Origin: Bryobacteraceae bacterium
GTDB lineage: Bacteria > Acidobacteriota > Terriglobia > Bryobacterales > Bryobacteraceae
NCBI GenBank assembly: GCA_025929455.1
Contig: JAICMB010000034.1
Location: 1-12,884, forward strand
Direction: 5' to 3'
DNA length: 12,884 nucleotides
Shown here: one piece after another, positions 6,568-12,724 of the stretch
Layout of the letters: each line of letters begins with the position of its first letter
Numbering within the stretch: position 1 is the first letter of the stretch
Notes under the pieces: model-generated
The model's database searches: none
What the model was told of the DNA's origin: nothing
Seen by the model: only the letters and a program-made list of their open reading frames with translations
Made by a program: the position numbers and the translations under genes

Positions 6568-7574
6568 ATCACACGCGCTCCGCCTGACTTAACCACATAG
6601 CCGATCTCGAAATGCGGCTCCTTAATGCGCGCCAGCAGTTTGCCCGCATCCGCCGCCCGCGATTTACCGACCGCCAGCACCATCCCGATACCGAGGTTAA
6701 ACGTCCGGCGGTAATCGTCGAGCGGCACCTTGCCGATCTCGCGCAGTTCCTCGAAAAACGGCGGAACGGTCCAGCTCGCCGTCTCGATGCACGCGGCCAG
6801 GCCCTTCGGCAAAATACGCGGTACGTTGTCTGTAAGTCCGCCGCCCGTAATGTGCGCCGCGCCCTTGAGCAAGCCTGCCTCGATCAGCTTTCGCAGCGGC
6901 TTCAGGTAGCTGCGATGCACGCGCAGCAACTCCGCCGCAAGCGCGTGATCGAGCTTGCGCTTCGCCACATCGAACAGCAGCTTACGCGCGAGTGAATACC
7001 CGTTGGTGTGCAGCCCGTTCGAGGGCAGTGCGAGCAGCCGGTCTCCCGCCTTGATCTTCGCCCCGGTAATCATCGCGCTGCGCTCTGCCGCGCCCGTGAT
7101 GAAGCCGGCCAGGTCGTACTCGCCCTCCGCATACATGCCTGGCATTTCGGCAGTTTCGCCGCCGATCAGCGCGCAGCCGTTCGCGCGGCACCCGCGCGCC
7201 AAGCCATCGATCACGTCCGCGGCAACTTCGGCCCGCAGTTTACCCGTCGCGAAGTAATCGAGAAAATACAGCGGCAGCGCGCCTTGCACCGCAATGTCGT
7301 TGACGCAGTGATTCACCAGGTCCTCGCCGATGGTGTCGTGCCGATTCGCCAGGAACGCGATTTTCAGCTTTGTGCCGACGCCGTCGGCCGAAGAAATCAG
7401 AACCGGCGATTTCCAGCCCTTTATCTGGAATCCCGCCCCAAAGCTTCCGATGTCGGTGAGAACGCCGCGCGTGAAGGTGCTTCGCGCCGCTTTCTTGATA
7501 CGTGTAAGTGCGCGATCCGCCTCGTCGATGTTGACGCCCGCGTCACGATACGTGACCCTTTGCCTGGTTGCCAT
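6558..7574 (-). CDS. purM: Phosphoribosylformylglycinamidine cyclo-ligase
   Basis: PurM (AIR synthetase) closes the imidazole ring of FGAM with ATP to give aminoimidazole ribonucleotide, step five of de novo purine synthesis. The 338 residues match the family length. Seen in order: TYRDAGVNIDEAD at 8-20, SSADGVGTKLKIA at 61-73 (ATP/phosphate site), GEDLVNHCVNDIAVQGALP at 83-101, FLDYFATGKL at 104-113, LIGGETAEMPGMY at 136-148, SNGLHTNGYSLAR at 185-197 and HITGGGLTDNVPR in the C-terminal domain. The gene is single, divergent from egtB across 64 bp and convergent with the permease, overlapping its last 10 bp. No Shine-Dalgarno is clear before the ATG at 7572-7574. No other pur gene is present. 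Confidence 0.97.
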   Translation of the reverse strand: MATRQRVTYRDAGVNIDEADRALTRIKKAARSTFTRGVLTDIGSFGAGFQIKGWKSPVLISSADGVGTKLKIAFLANRHDTIGEDLVNHCVNDIAVQGALPLYFLDYFATGKLRAEVAADVIDGLARGCRANGCALIGGETAEMPGMYAEGEYDLAGFITGAAERSAMITGAKIKAGDRLLALPSNGLHTNGYSLARKLLFDVAKRKLDHALAAELLRVHRSYLKPLRKLIEAGLLKGAAHITGGGLTDNVPRILPKGLAACIETASWTVPPFFEELREIGKVPLDDYRRTFNLGIGMVLAVGKSRAADAGKLLARIKEPHFEIGYVVKSGGARVIYV

Positions 7575-7638
7575 CCAATTCGATACCGCATGGTAACCCG
7601 CATGTGCGCTTTATACCTTCCCTGCTATTCTGTGGCGT
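7575..7638. promoter_or_regulatory. Shared divergent promoter region, purM / egtB
   Basis: Both genes must be started from these 64 bp or from inside each other. On the plus strand TGCTATTCT (7623-7631) reads as an extended -10 (TG, C, TATTCT) and ends seven bases before the egtB ATG, so the egt transcript may be leaderless; no Shine-Dalgarno is seen. On the minus strand TATAAA (7610-7615) is a possible -10 for purM. Neither has a good -35. Confidence 0.4.
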
Positions 7639-8784
7639 ATGGCGCTCCGCGACCGCCTGGCATCTGCTCGCGCACGCACGGACAGCCTCTTTGCGCTGGT
7701 TGCGCCGGACGCGATATATGACCGTCCCATCGCCGAACGGCACCGCCTGATTTTCTATCTCGGCCACCTCGAGGCGTTCGACTGGAACCTGCTGGCACGA
7801 TACGCGATGGATCAGCCGTCGTTCCACAGTTCCTTCGATCAGCTTTTTGCGTTCGGCATCGACCCGGAGCCTGGAAAAGAACGCAGCGACACGCGCGCGG
7901 ATTGGCCGGGCGTCGACGAGGTGCGGGCGTACAACTCTCGCGCGCGGGATAGCATCGATCACCTGCTAGCCGACATCGCGCCGGATCTGGTCGAGATGGC
8001 CATCGAGCACCGCTTGATGCATGCAGAGACGTTCACGTACCTGCTGCATCAGCTTCCTTGTGAGCGCAAAATCCGTATGCCGCACGAAGAAGCGCCGGAT
8101 GCGCCCTCGCCACAACAGCAGATGATGGATGTGCCCGGCGGCGGCGCCCTACTGGGCCAACTGCCCGGACGTTTTGGATGGGACAACGAATTCGATCGCC
8201 ACGAGGTCGGCGTTCCGCCGTTCCGGATTTCGAAATACAAAGTCACTAACGGCGAATATCTGCGATTCGTGCGCGAAGGCGGCGAGCCCCCGCCGTTTTG
8301 GAAGAATGTGCACGGGCACTGGCTGTATCGCGGCATGTTCGAAAACATTCCGCTGCCGCTGGACTGGCCGGTATATGTAACCCATGAGCAAGCGTCCGCG
8401 TACGCCGGATGGGCTGGTTCGGAACTTCCTAGCGAAGCGCAATGGCACCGCGCGGCAAACAGCGAAGCCGCCGTCAACGCAAATTTCGAGCGCTGGAATC
8501 CGATCCCCGTAACGGCCGCACCCGATTCCGCCGGACCGTTCGGCGCCGAGCAGATGACGGGCAACGGTTGGGAATGGACGTCAACAGTATTCGCGCCCTT
8601 CGATGGATTCCGGCCTCATCACGCCTACCCCGGTTATTCCCGGGACTTTTTCGACGGCAAGCACTATGTCATGAAAGGCGGGTCTTCCTGTACCGCGGCG
8701 TGCTTTTTACGATCTTCGTTCCGCAACTGGTTCCGTCCCAACTACCCCTACGTTTATGCGGGATTCCGGCTCGTCGAAAACTGA
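7639..8784 (+). CDS. egtB: EgtB-like non-haem iron sulfoxide synthase (ergothioneine biosynthesis)
   Basis: EgtB enzymes use Fe(II) and O2 to join the sulphur of cysteine or gamma-Glu-Cys to C2 of hercynine, forming a sulfoxide. An N-terminal DinB-like helical domain (1-150) carries the expected three histidines: H43 in FYLGHLEAFDW and H124/H128 in EHRLMHAE, an HxxxHxE motif with E130. The C-terminal FGE-sulfatase/SUMF1-type domain (about 160-381) has FRISKYKVTNGEYLRFV, ELPSEAQWHRAA, GNGWEWTSTVFAPFDGF, MKGGSS and the terminal YAGFRLVEN. At 381 residues it is shorter than mycobacterial EgtB. The motif lacks the HEQQHQE wording of classical EgtB, so a variant sulphur donor is possible; a SenA-like (selenoneine) role is less likely because no senB or senC is nearby. 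The 29-bp overlap with egtD strongly supports a hercynine substrate. Confidence 0.85.
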   Translation: MALRDRLASARARTDSLFALVAPDAIYDRPIAERHRLIFYLGHLEAFDWNLLARYAMDQPSFHSSFDQLFAFGIDPEPGKERSDTRADWPGVDEVRAYNSRARDSIDHLLADIAPDLVEMAIEHRLMHAETFTYLLHQLPCERKIRMPHEEAPDAPSPQQQMMDVPGGGALLGQLPGRFGWDNEFDRHEVGVPPFRISKYKVTNGEYLRFVREGGEPPPFWKNVHGHWLYRGMFENIPLPLDWPVYVTHEQASAYAGWAGSELPSEAQWHRAANSEAAVNANFERWNPIPVTAAPDSAGPFGAEQMTGNGWEWTSTVFAPFDGFRPHHAYPGYSRDFFDGKHYVMKGGSSCTAACFLRSSFRNWFRPNYPYVYAGFRLVEN

Positions 8785-9742
8785 CGCCGTCGCGCAGAAA
8801 GCGCAATCGCAGTTCGCGCATGATGTGCGCCAAGGCCTGACCAAACAGCCGCAAAAAGAGCTGCACTCGAAGTATCTTTATGACGCCCTCGGCAGCGCGC
8901 TGTTCAACGCGATCACGTTTGTGCCCGAATACGGCTTGACGCGCGCCGACGAGCGGCTGATTGCGCAGCACGCAGACGATGTTGCGCGCAGGCTGTGCGC
9001 CTCGGCGGAGATGTCTGTTTTTGAATTAGGCGCGGGTGATGGGCGCAAAGCACGCGCCATAATCCGCGCCGTTTCGCAGCGTCAACCGCATGTACAATAC
9101 GCGCCCGTCGACGTATCGCCCCTCGCGTTGCAGCACTGCCGTGACGAGCTATCGGATGTAGCCGACGTCGCGGCCATCGAGGGCGAATACCTAGACGGCT
9201 TGCGTCGCGCCCTCGCGTTGCGGGAATCGCAGACGGCGCTGGTCCTGTTTCTCGGAAGCAACATCGGCAATTTCGAACGTGCCTGCGCTCGCGACTTCCT
9301 TGCGCAGCTTCGCGCTTTGTTGAGGACGGGTGACGCGCTATTGATCGGCGCCGATCTGATCAAAGAAATCCCGCGCATGCTCCTGGCGTACGATGATCCC
9401 GCCGGCGTGACCGCCGCATTCAATCTGAACCTGCTCGGCCGTGTCAATCGCGAATTGAATGCCGATTTCGACCTGCGCAAATTCCATCATGAAGCGCGCT
9501 GGTGCGAGCGGGACCACCGCGTCGAAATGCACCTGCGCTCGGGGTCAGAGCAAGAGGTGCGCATCCCAGGCGCCGACTGTGCCGTTCATATTCGAGCGGG
9601 CGAAACTATCTGGACCGAGTCGTCGCACAAATTCCAAGCCGCGGAGCTGAACGGAATGGCCGCGGCCGCCGGATTCCGCGCCGCCGCGCAGTGGATCGAT
9701 GCCGAATGGCCGTTCGCGGAGAATCTTTGGATCGCGGAGTAG
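8756..9742 (+). CDS. egtD: L-histidine N-alpha-methyltransferase EgtD
   Basis: EgtD adds three methyl groups from S-adenosylmethionine to the alpha-amine of histidine, giving hercynine, the first step to ergothioneine. The 328 residues fit (321 in mycobacteria). Seen in order: KYLYDALGSALFNAIT and PEYGLTRADE (about 39-66, substrate side), the SAM-binding FELGAGDGRKAR at 89-100, PVDVSPLAL at 117-125, FLGSNIGNFE at 165-174, AYDDPAGVTAAFNLNLLGRVNREL at 211-234, and TESSHKF at 287-293, where E288 and S290 correspond to the histidine-imidazole contacts E282 and S284 of the mycobacterial enzyme. One of the paired tyrosines of PEYYPTR is glycine here (PEYGLTR). It starts inside egtB, so translation is probably coupled, and its own end overlaps the next gene if that uses TTG at 9727. 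Confidence 0.95.
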   Translation: MRDSGSSKTDAVAQKAQSQFAHDVRQGLTKQPQKELHSKYLYDALGSALFNAITFVPEYGLTRADERLIAQHADDVARRLCASAEMSVFELGAGDGRKARAIIRAVSQRQPHVQYAPVDVSPLALQHCRDELSDVADVAAIEGEYLDGLRRALALRESQTALVLFLGSNIGNFERACARDFLAQLRALLRTGDALLIGADLIKEIPRMLLAYDDPAGVTAAFNLNLLGRVNRELNADFDLRKFHHEARWCERDHRVEMHLRSGSEQEVRIPGADCAVHIRAGETIWTESSHKFQAAELNGMAAAAGFRAAAQWIDAEWPFAENLWIAE

Positions 9743-10482
9743 ATCGTTCAGCCGGAGCCGCGGTAGTGTTCGATAATGTCTGCTACGACGCGGGCGGCCG
9801 CCGCATTCTCGACGGCATCAACCTCGAAGTGTGCGAAGGCGAAACGCTGGTTCTGCTCGGCCGCAGCGGCTCCGGCAAGACGACGGCGCTTCGCATGGTA
9901 AATGCGTTGTTGCTGCCGACGTCCGGCCAAGTCGTCGTGCGCGGCGAATCCACGCGCACCTGTGACGTCGTGCAATTGCGCCGCGCGACGGGCTACGTGA
10001 TACAGGACGTCGGGCTGTTCCCGCATTTCACCATCGCGCGCAACGTCGGACTAGTGCCGCGCCTGGAGCGCTGGCCTGAAGAGCGCGTTGCATCGCGTAC
10101 CCACGAACTGCTCGACCGCGTGGGCCTGGACCCGAACCTGTACGCTTCGCGGTACCCGCGGCAGCTCTCCGGAGGTCAGCGCCAGCGCGCCGGAGTGGCC
10201 CGCGCGCTCGCAGCCGATCCCGCGCTGTTACTTTTTGACGAGCCCTTCGGCGCACTCGACCCCGTCACACGCCGCGAACTGCAGGACCAGTTTCTTGCGC
10301 TGCGACGCACCTTCGGCAAGACATCGTTATTTGTTACGCACGATGTGCGCGAAGCGCTGCGGCTCGCTTCCCGCATCGGACTGCTGGAACACGGCCGACT
10401 CAAAGTGCTTTGCACTCCGGAAGAATTCATCGCGTCCGAGGACCCTGAGGCGCGCGCGTTTTTGACTTGCCTGAATGAATAG
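9727..10482 (+). CDS. ABC transporter ATP-binding protein, OpuCA/EgtV-like
   Basis: The 251-residue ATPase has every ABC motif: Walker A GRSGSGKTT (45-53), Q-loop Q93 in GYVIQDVGLFPH, signature LSGGQRQR (147-154), Walker B LLLFDEP (167-173), D-loop GALDP (175-179) and H-loop H205 in VTHD. The VIQDVGLFPHFTIARNV wording and the EALRLASRIGLL segment point to the quaternary-amine/osmoprotectant class (OpuCA, ProV, OsmV, EgtV). It lacks the C-terminal CBS domains found in OpuCA. Start choice: a TTG at 9727 (GGAG five bases before it) keeps the whole first beta-strand AVVFDNV and overlaps egtD by 16 bp; a GTG at 9766 with GGAG eight bases upstream is also possible and would shorten the strand. It probably works with the permease and binding protein at 11174-12642. 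Substrate is inferred, see findings. Confidence 0.9.
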   Translation: MDRGVDRSAGAAVVFDNVCYDAGGRRILDGINLEVCEGETLVLLGRSGSGKTTALRMVNALLLPTSGQVVVRGESTRTCDVVQLRRATGYVIQDVGLFPHFTIARNVGLVPRLERWPEERVASRTHELLDRVGLDPNLYASRYPRQLSGGQRQRAGVARALAADPALLLFDEPFGALDPVTRRELQDQFLALRRTFGKTSLFVTHDVREALRLASRIGLLEHGRLKVLCTPEEFIASEDPEARAFLTCLNE

Positions 10483-10801
10483 ACAAATCGCGCCGCTTAT
10501 GTTCGTACTGTGTTGCACCGCCTGTACGAATCCGCACCGGTTGCGGACGCGCTTCGATTATCGCTGTGCGGATGGCATGCGTTTCACCGCGATTATCCAG
10601 ACCAACGCGGCGAAGCTCCTGCTGCCGTCGAGCAGCGTAACGCTTCCGCAGACCATTGCCGCGTCCGGCGTGCGCTACACGAACGGCGCGATCACGTTCT
10701 GGACCAAGGGCAACAAAGCGCAGTTTGAGCAGAACGGGCATTCGCATCCGGGCTGCTGGACGCCGCAATTCCCAGGCGGGCCGCCCGCCGAATCCCCGTA
10801 A
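10475..10801 (+). CDS. MliC/PliC-like C-type lysozyme inhibitor lipoprotein
   Basis: A 108-residue small lipoprotein. Residues 1-17 form a signal peptide with a lipobox-like LCCTAC (C17 lipidated; cysteine at -3 is unusual). The mature part matches the MliC fold: YRCADGMRFTAII (29-41), LLLPSSSVTLPQT (48-60), ASGVRYTNGAITFWTKGNKA (63-82) and a late C94. C31 and C94 could form the family disulphide. S64 and K78 are 14 residues apart, as are the lysozyme-contacting S89 and K103 of Pseudomonas MliC. Such proteins sit in the envelope and block animal-type lysozyme. The ATG overlaps the end of the ATPase gene in ATGAATAG (8-bp overlap), so it is translated by coupling and belongs to the same transcript; there is no Shine-Dalgarno of its own. 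Its stop is 5 bp from the stop of the inverted sugE. Confidence 0.82.
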   Translation: MNRQIAPLMFVLCCTACTNPHRLRTRFDYRCADGMRFTAIIQTNAAKLLLPSSSVTLPQTIAASGVRYTNGAITFWTKGNKAQFEQNGHSHPGCWTPQFPGGPPAESP

Positions 10802-10806
10802 AGCCA

Positions 10807-11127
10807 CTACGCGCTGGGCAATAACTTCAATCCCACGATCCCGGCGACGATCAGGATTAAACACGCAAGTCGCGCGGCGGACGCCGATTCGCCGAACGCA
10901 AAAATTCCGAACAGCGCCGCGCCCACCGTTCCGATCCCTGTCCATACCGCGTACGCCGTGCCGATGGGCAGCGTACGCACGGCGAGGCCAAGCAGAGCCA
11001 TGCTCGCGATCATTGCGGCGACGGTTGCGATCGTCGGCGCCGGGCGCGTGAAACCGTCCGTATATTTCAGCCCCACGGCCCAGGCCGTCTCCAGGAATCC
11101 GGCGATGATGAGAATTGTCCAAGCCAC
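10807..11127 (-). CDS. sugE: SMR family transporter, SugE/Gdx type (guanidinium exporter)
   Basis: A 106-residue small multidrug resistance protein with four membrane segments, which works as an antiparallel dimer. The glutamate E13 in [21 protein letters not shown] is the proton/substrate site. [29 protein letters not shown] (53-81) is the segment shared by SugE/Gdx proteins, which export guanidinium in exchange for protons, whereas EmrE-type proteins differ at the WAIGLKY position. The start is GTG at 11125-11127 with GGAG at 11138-11141 on the minus strand, ten bases upstream. No guanidine riboswitch is recognisable in the 46-bp upstream gap. The gene lies inverted between mliC and the ABC permease, so it splits the ABC transporter genes. 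Confidence 0.92.
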   Translation of the reverse strand: MAWTILIIAGFLETAWAVGLKYTDGFTRPAPTIATVAAMIASMALLGLAVRTLPIGTAYAVWTGIGTVGAALFGIFAFGESASAARLACLILIVAGIVGLKLLPSA

Positions 11128-11173
11128 TCCGCTCGCTCTCCGTTAGCCTATAAATGCTGACCGCTGGTGCCGC
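11128..11173. promoter_or_regulatory. Divergent gap between sugE and the ABC permease gene
   Basis: The 46-bp gap holds CCTATAAATG (11147-11156), whose near-palindromic TATAAAT core could serve as a -10 in either direction: TATAAA at 11149-11154 for the permease, and ATTTATA or TATAGG for sugE. No -35 is clear on either strand. If it works for the permease, the permease and binding-protein genes form a transcript separate from the ATPase gene. Confidence 0.3.
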
Positions 11174-11785
11174 TTGCCTTTTCTGAACGATATTATCGAA
11201 CTGACGGCAGAGCATTTCTTGCTCGTGGGAATCGCGATGGGAATCGCGATCGCGGCTGGAGTCCCCGCGGGCGTGCTCGCTACGCGCCGTCCCGCATGGC
11301 GGCCGTGGCTGCTGGGGTTTGCGAGCGTTATGCAGACCATTCCCAGTCTGGCGTTGTTCGGCTTTCTGATTCCGGTACCGCTTATCGGCGGCATCGGTCG
11401 GCGCAGCGCGATCGTGGCGCTGGTTCTTTACGCGCTTCTACCAGTGGTGCGTAATACGGTAGCGGGAATTTTATCGGTGGATGCGGCGGTCCGCGAATCG
11501 GCGGTCGCCATGGGCATGACCGGCGGGCAGATTCTGCGGGGCGTAGAACTTCCGCTCGCGTCGCGCACAATATTCGCGGGCATCCGTGTGGCGACCGTGA
11601 CTACGGTAGGAACGGCCACCATTGCGGCCGCGATCGGGGCCGGTGGTCTGGGCGTTTTGATATTTCGCGGTATCGCGTCCGTCAACACGACGGAGATTCT
11701 GGCCGGGGCGGTTCCGGCCGCCATAATGGCGCTGCTCTGCGATGGAGGATTAGGTTGGATCGAACGGCGTTTCCCCGCTGGATAG
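11174..11785 (+). CDS. ABC transporter permease, OpuCB/ProW-like
   Basis: The 203-residue permease has five to six membrane segments and the binding-protein-dependent loop ESAVAMGMTGGQILRGVELP (108-127), which docks into the ATPase. The first segment, AEHFLLVGIAMGIAIAAGVPAGVLATRRP (12-40), is the usual ProW/OpuCB/OsmW start, as are QTIPSLALFGFLIP (54-67) and ATIAAAIGAGGLG (148-160). A TTG at 11174 is the only near-cognate start close to the family start; no Shine-Dalgarno is visible. It is a stand-alone permease, unlike streptococcal EgtU or OpuF-type proteins where permease and binding domain are fused. The last 31 bp overlap the binding-protein gene. It most likely pairs with the ATPase at 9727-10482, though sugE and mliC lie between. 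Confidence 0.91.
   Translation: MPFLNDIIELTAEHFLLVGIAMGIAIAAGVPAGVLATRRPAWRPWLLGFASVMQTIPSLALFGFLIPVPLIGGIGRRSAIVALVLYALLPVVRNTVAGILSVDAAVRESAVAMGMTGGQILRGVELPLASRTIFAGIRVATVTTVGTATIAAAIGAGGLGVLIFRGIASVNTTEILAGAVPAAIMALLCDGGLGWIERRFPAG
11744..11749 (+). promoter_or_regulatory. Strong Shine-Dalgarno that sets a TTG start
   Basis: GGAGGA lies inside the permease coding sequence, with five to six bases before the TTG at 11755. It makes that TTG the convincing start of the binding protein, since the signal peptide begins directly after it. Confidence 0.65.
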
Positions 11786-12642
11786 CCGCGCTGGCCGCGG
11801 TAACGGTGCTCGGTTCGAGCGGTTGCTCCCGGCAGCAGCGCATCATCGTCGGCTCGAAGAATTTCACCGAGCAGCTTATCCTCGGCGAGATCATCGCACA
11901 GCACATCGAGCACAAACTGCATCAGCCGGTTGTGCGGCGTCTCAATCTCGGCGGCACGCTGCTCACGCAACAGGCCCTGCTGAGCAGCGACATCGATCTG
12001 TATCCGGAATATACCGGAACGATGCTGACGAACGTTCTCAAGCAGCCCGTCGTGACCGATACGCAGGCCGTCTTCGACCGCGTGCGCGTCATGTATCAGG
12101 ACATCGGTCTGCACGTATTCCGTCCGCTCGGGTTCAACAATTCCTTCGCGATGACCGTGCGCGGACCCGACGCGCGCACCCGTCATCTGAACACCCTTAG
12201 CGATGCTGCCATCGACCCGCACGGCTTCGTGCTGGGCGCCGGTTACGAATTTATGGAACGCCCGGACGGCTACGCCAACCTGAACTCCGGATACATGATC
12301 CACTGGACCGCGGCGCCGAAGAGCATGGACCTCGGCCTGCTCTATCCCGCCCTCGAACAGAACCAAGTCAGTATGGTGGCGGGCAACATGACGGATGGCT
12401 TGCTGTCAAAGCTCGACGTGAAGGTGCTTGATGACAACAAGCACATCTTTCCGCCGTATCAGGCCGTCATCGTGGCCCGCAGCGATTCGTTAACGAAGTA
12501 TGCGGGTTTGCAGGAAGCGCTCGCGCAATTATCGGGCAAATTGACGACGGACAGCATGCGCCAGCTCAACTACGAAGTCGACGGTCAACACAAGCAACCC
12601 GCGGACGTCGCAGCCGCTTGGCTGCGCGAAAACGCGTTGTAG
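11755..12642 (+). CDS. Lipoprotein substrate-binding protein, OpuCC/EgtU-like quaternary-amine family
   Basis: The 295-residue protein has a signal peptide ([15 protein letters not shown]) ending at a lipobox-like SSGC with C24 as the anchored residue. The mature protein is the OpuAC/ProX-type fold: [22 protein letters not shown] (31-52), [27 protein letters not shown] (65-91), [13 protein letters not shown] (164-176), NMTDGLL (211-217) and [12 protein letters not shown] (226-237). These proteins bind glycine betaine, choline, carnitine or, for EgtU, ergothioneine, usually holding the trimethylammonium in an aromatic cage. Tyrosines and aromatics at 83, 86, 164, 173 and 180 are candidates, but specificity cannot be read directly. 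The usual AYSTDG is NMTDG here. TTG start at 11755 supported by GGAGGA. It overlaps the permease by 31 bp. Confidence 0.92.
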   Translation: MDRTAFPRWIAALAAVTVLGSSGCSRQQRIIVGSKNFTEQLILGEIIAQHIEHKLHQPVVRRLNLGGTLLTQQALLSSDIDLYPEYTGTMLTNVLKQPVVTDTQAVFDRVRVMYQDIGLHVFRPLGFNNSFAMTVRGPDARTRHLNTLSDAAIDPHGFVLGAGYEFMERPDGYANLNSGYMIHWTAAPKSMDLGLLYPALEQNQVSMVAGNMTDGLLSKLDVKVLDDNKHIFPPYQAVIVARSDSLTKYAGLQEALAQLSGKLTTDSMRQLNYEVDGQHKQPADVAAAWLRENAL

Positions 12643-12724
12643 TGGGGCGGGGAGTCTTGCCGCCTCCCTTCGTTCCGCCGGAACCTTTCCGCCCCGGCGC
12701 CGTATTACCCCTTTGGATCTCAAG
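12643..12724. terminator. GC-rich inverted repeat between binding protein and ADOP gene
   Basis: GGGGCGG (12644-12650), right after the binding-protein stop, can pair with CCGCCCC (12689-12695), and a smaller GGCGG/CCGCC pair lies inside. This could end the transport transcript, but there is no T-run, so termination would be of a non-classical kind. No gene is visible in the 82 bp and no clear promoter for the gene that follows. Confidence 0.3.

Noticed and set aside
7639..8784. Formylglycine-generating enzyme (sulfatase modifying factor)
   Set aside because: The SUMF1-type C-terminal domain is present, but the N-terminal DinB-like domain with H43, H124 and H128 and the overlap with egtD point to the EgtB group; no sulfatase is nearby.
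7639..9742. Selenoneine (sen) cluster
   Set aside because: No selenosugar synthase (SenB) or SelD-like SenC is coded in the window.
11128..11173. Guanidine riboswitch upstream of sugE
   Set aside because: The gap is only 46 bp before the divergent permease start, and I do not see paired hairpins with ACGR loops or a ykkC-like core.
10427..11215. 262-codon minus-strand open frame
   Set aside because: Spans mliC antisense and sugE in another frame; sugE and mliC explain the region and the long product has no family features.
11428..12366. 312-codon minus-strand open frame
   Set aside because: Antisense to the binding protein and permease genes, which have full family motifs; no domain recognisable in the antisense product.
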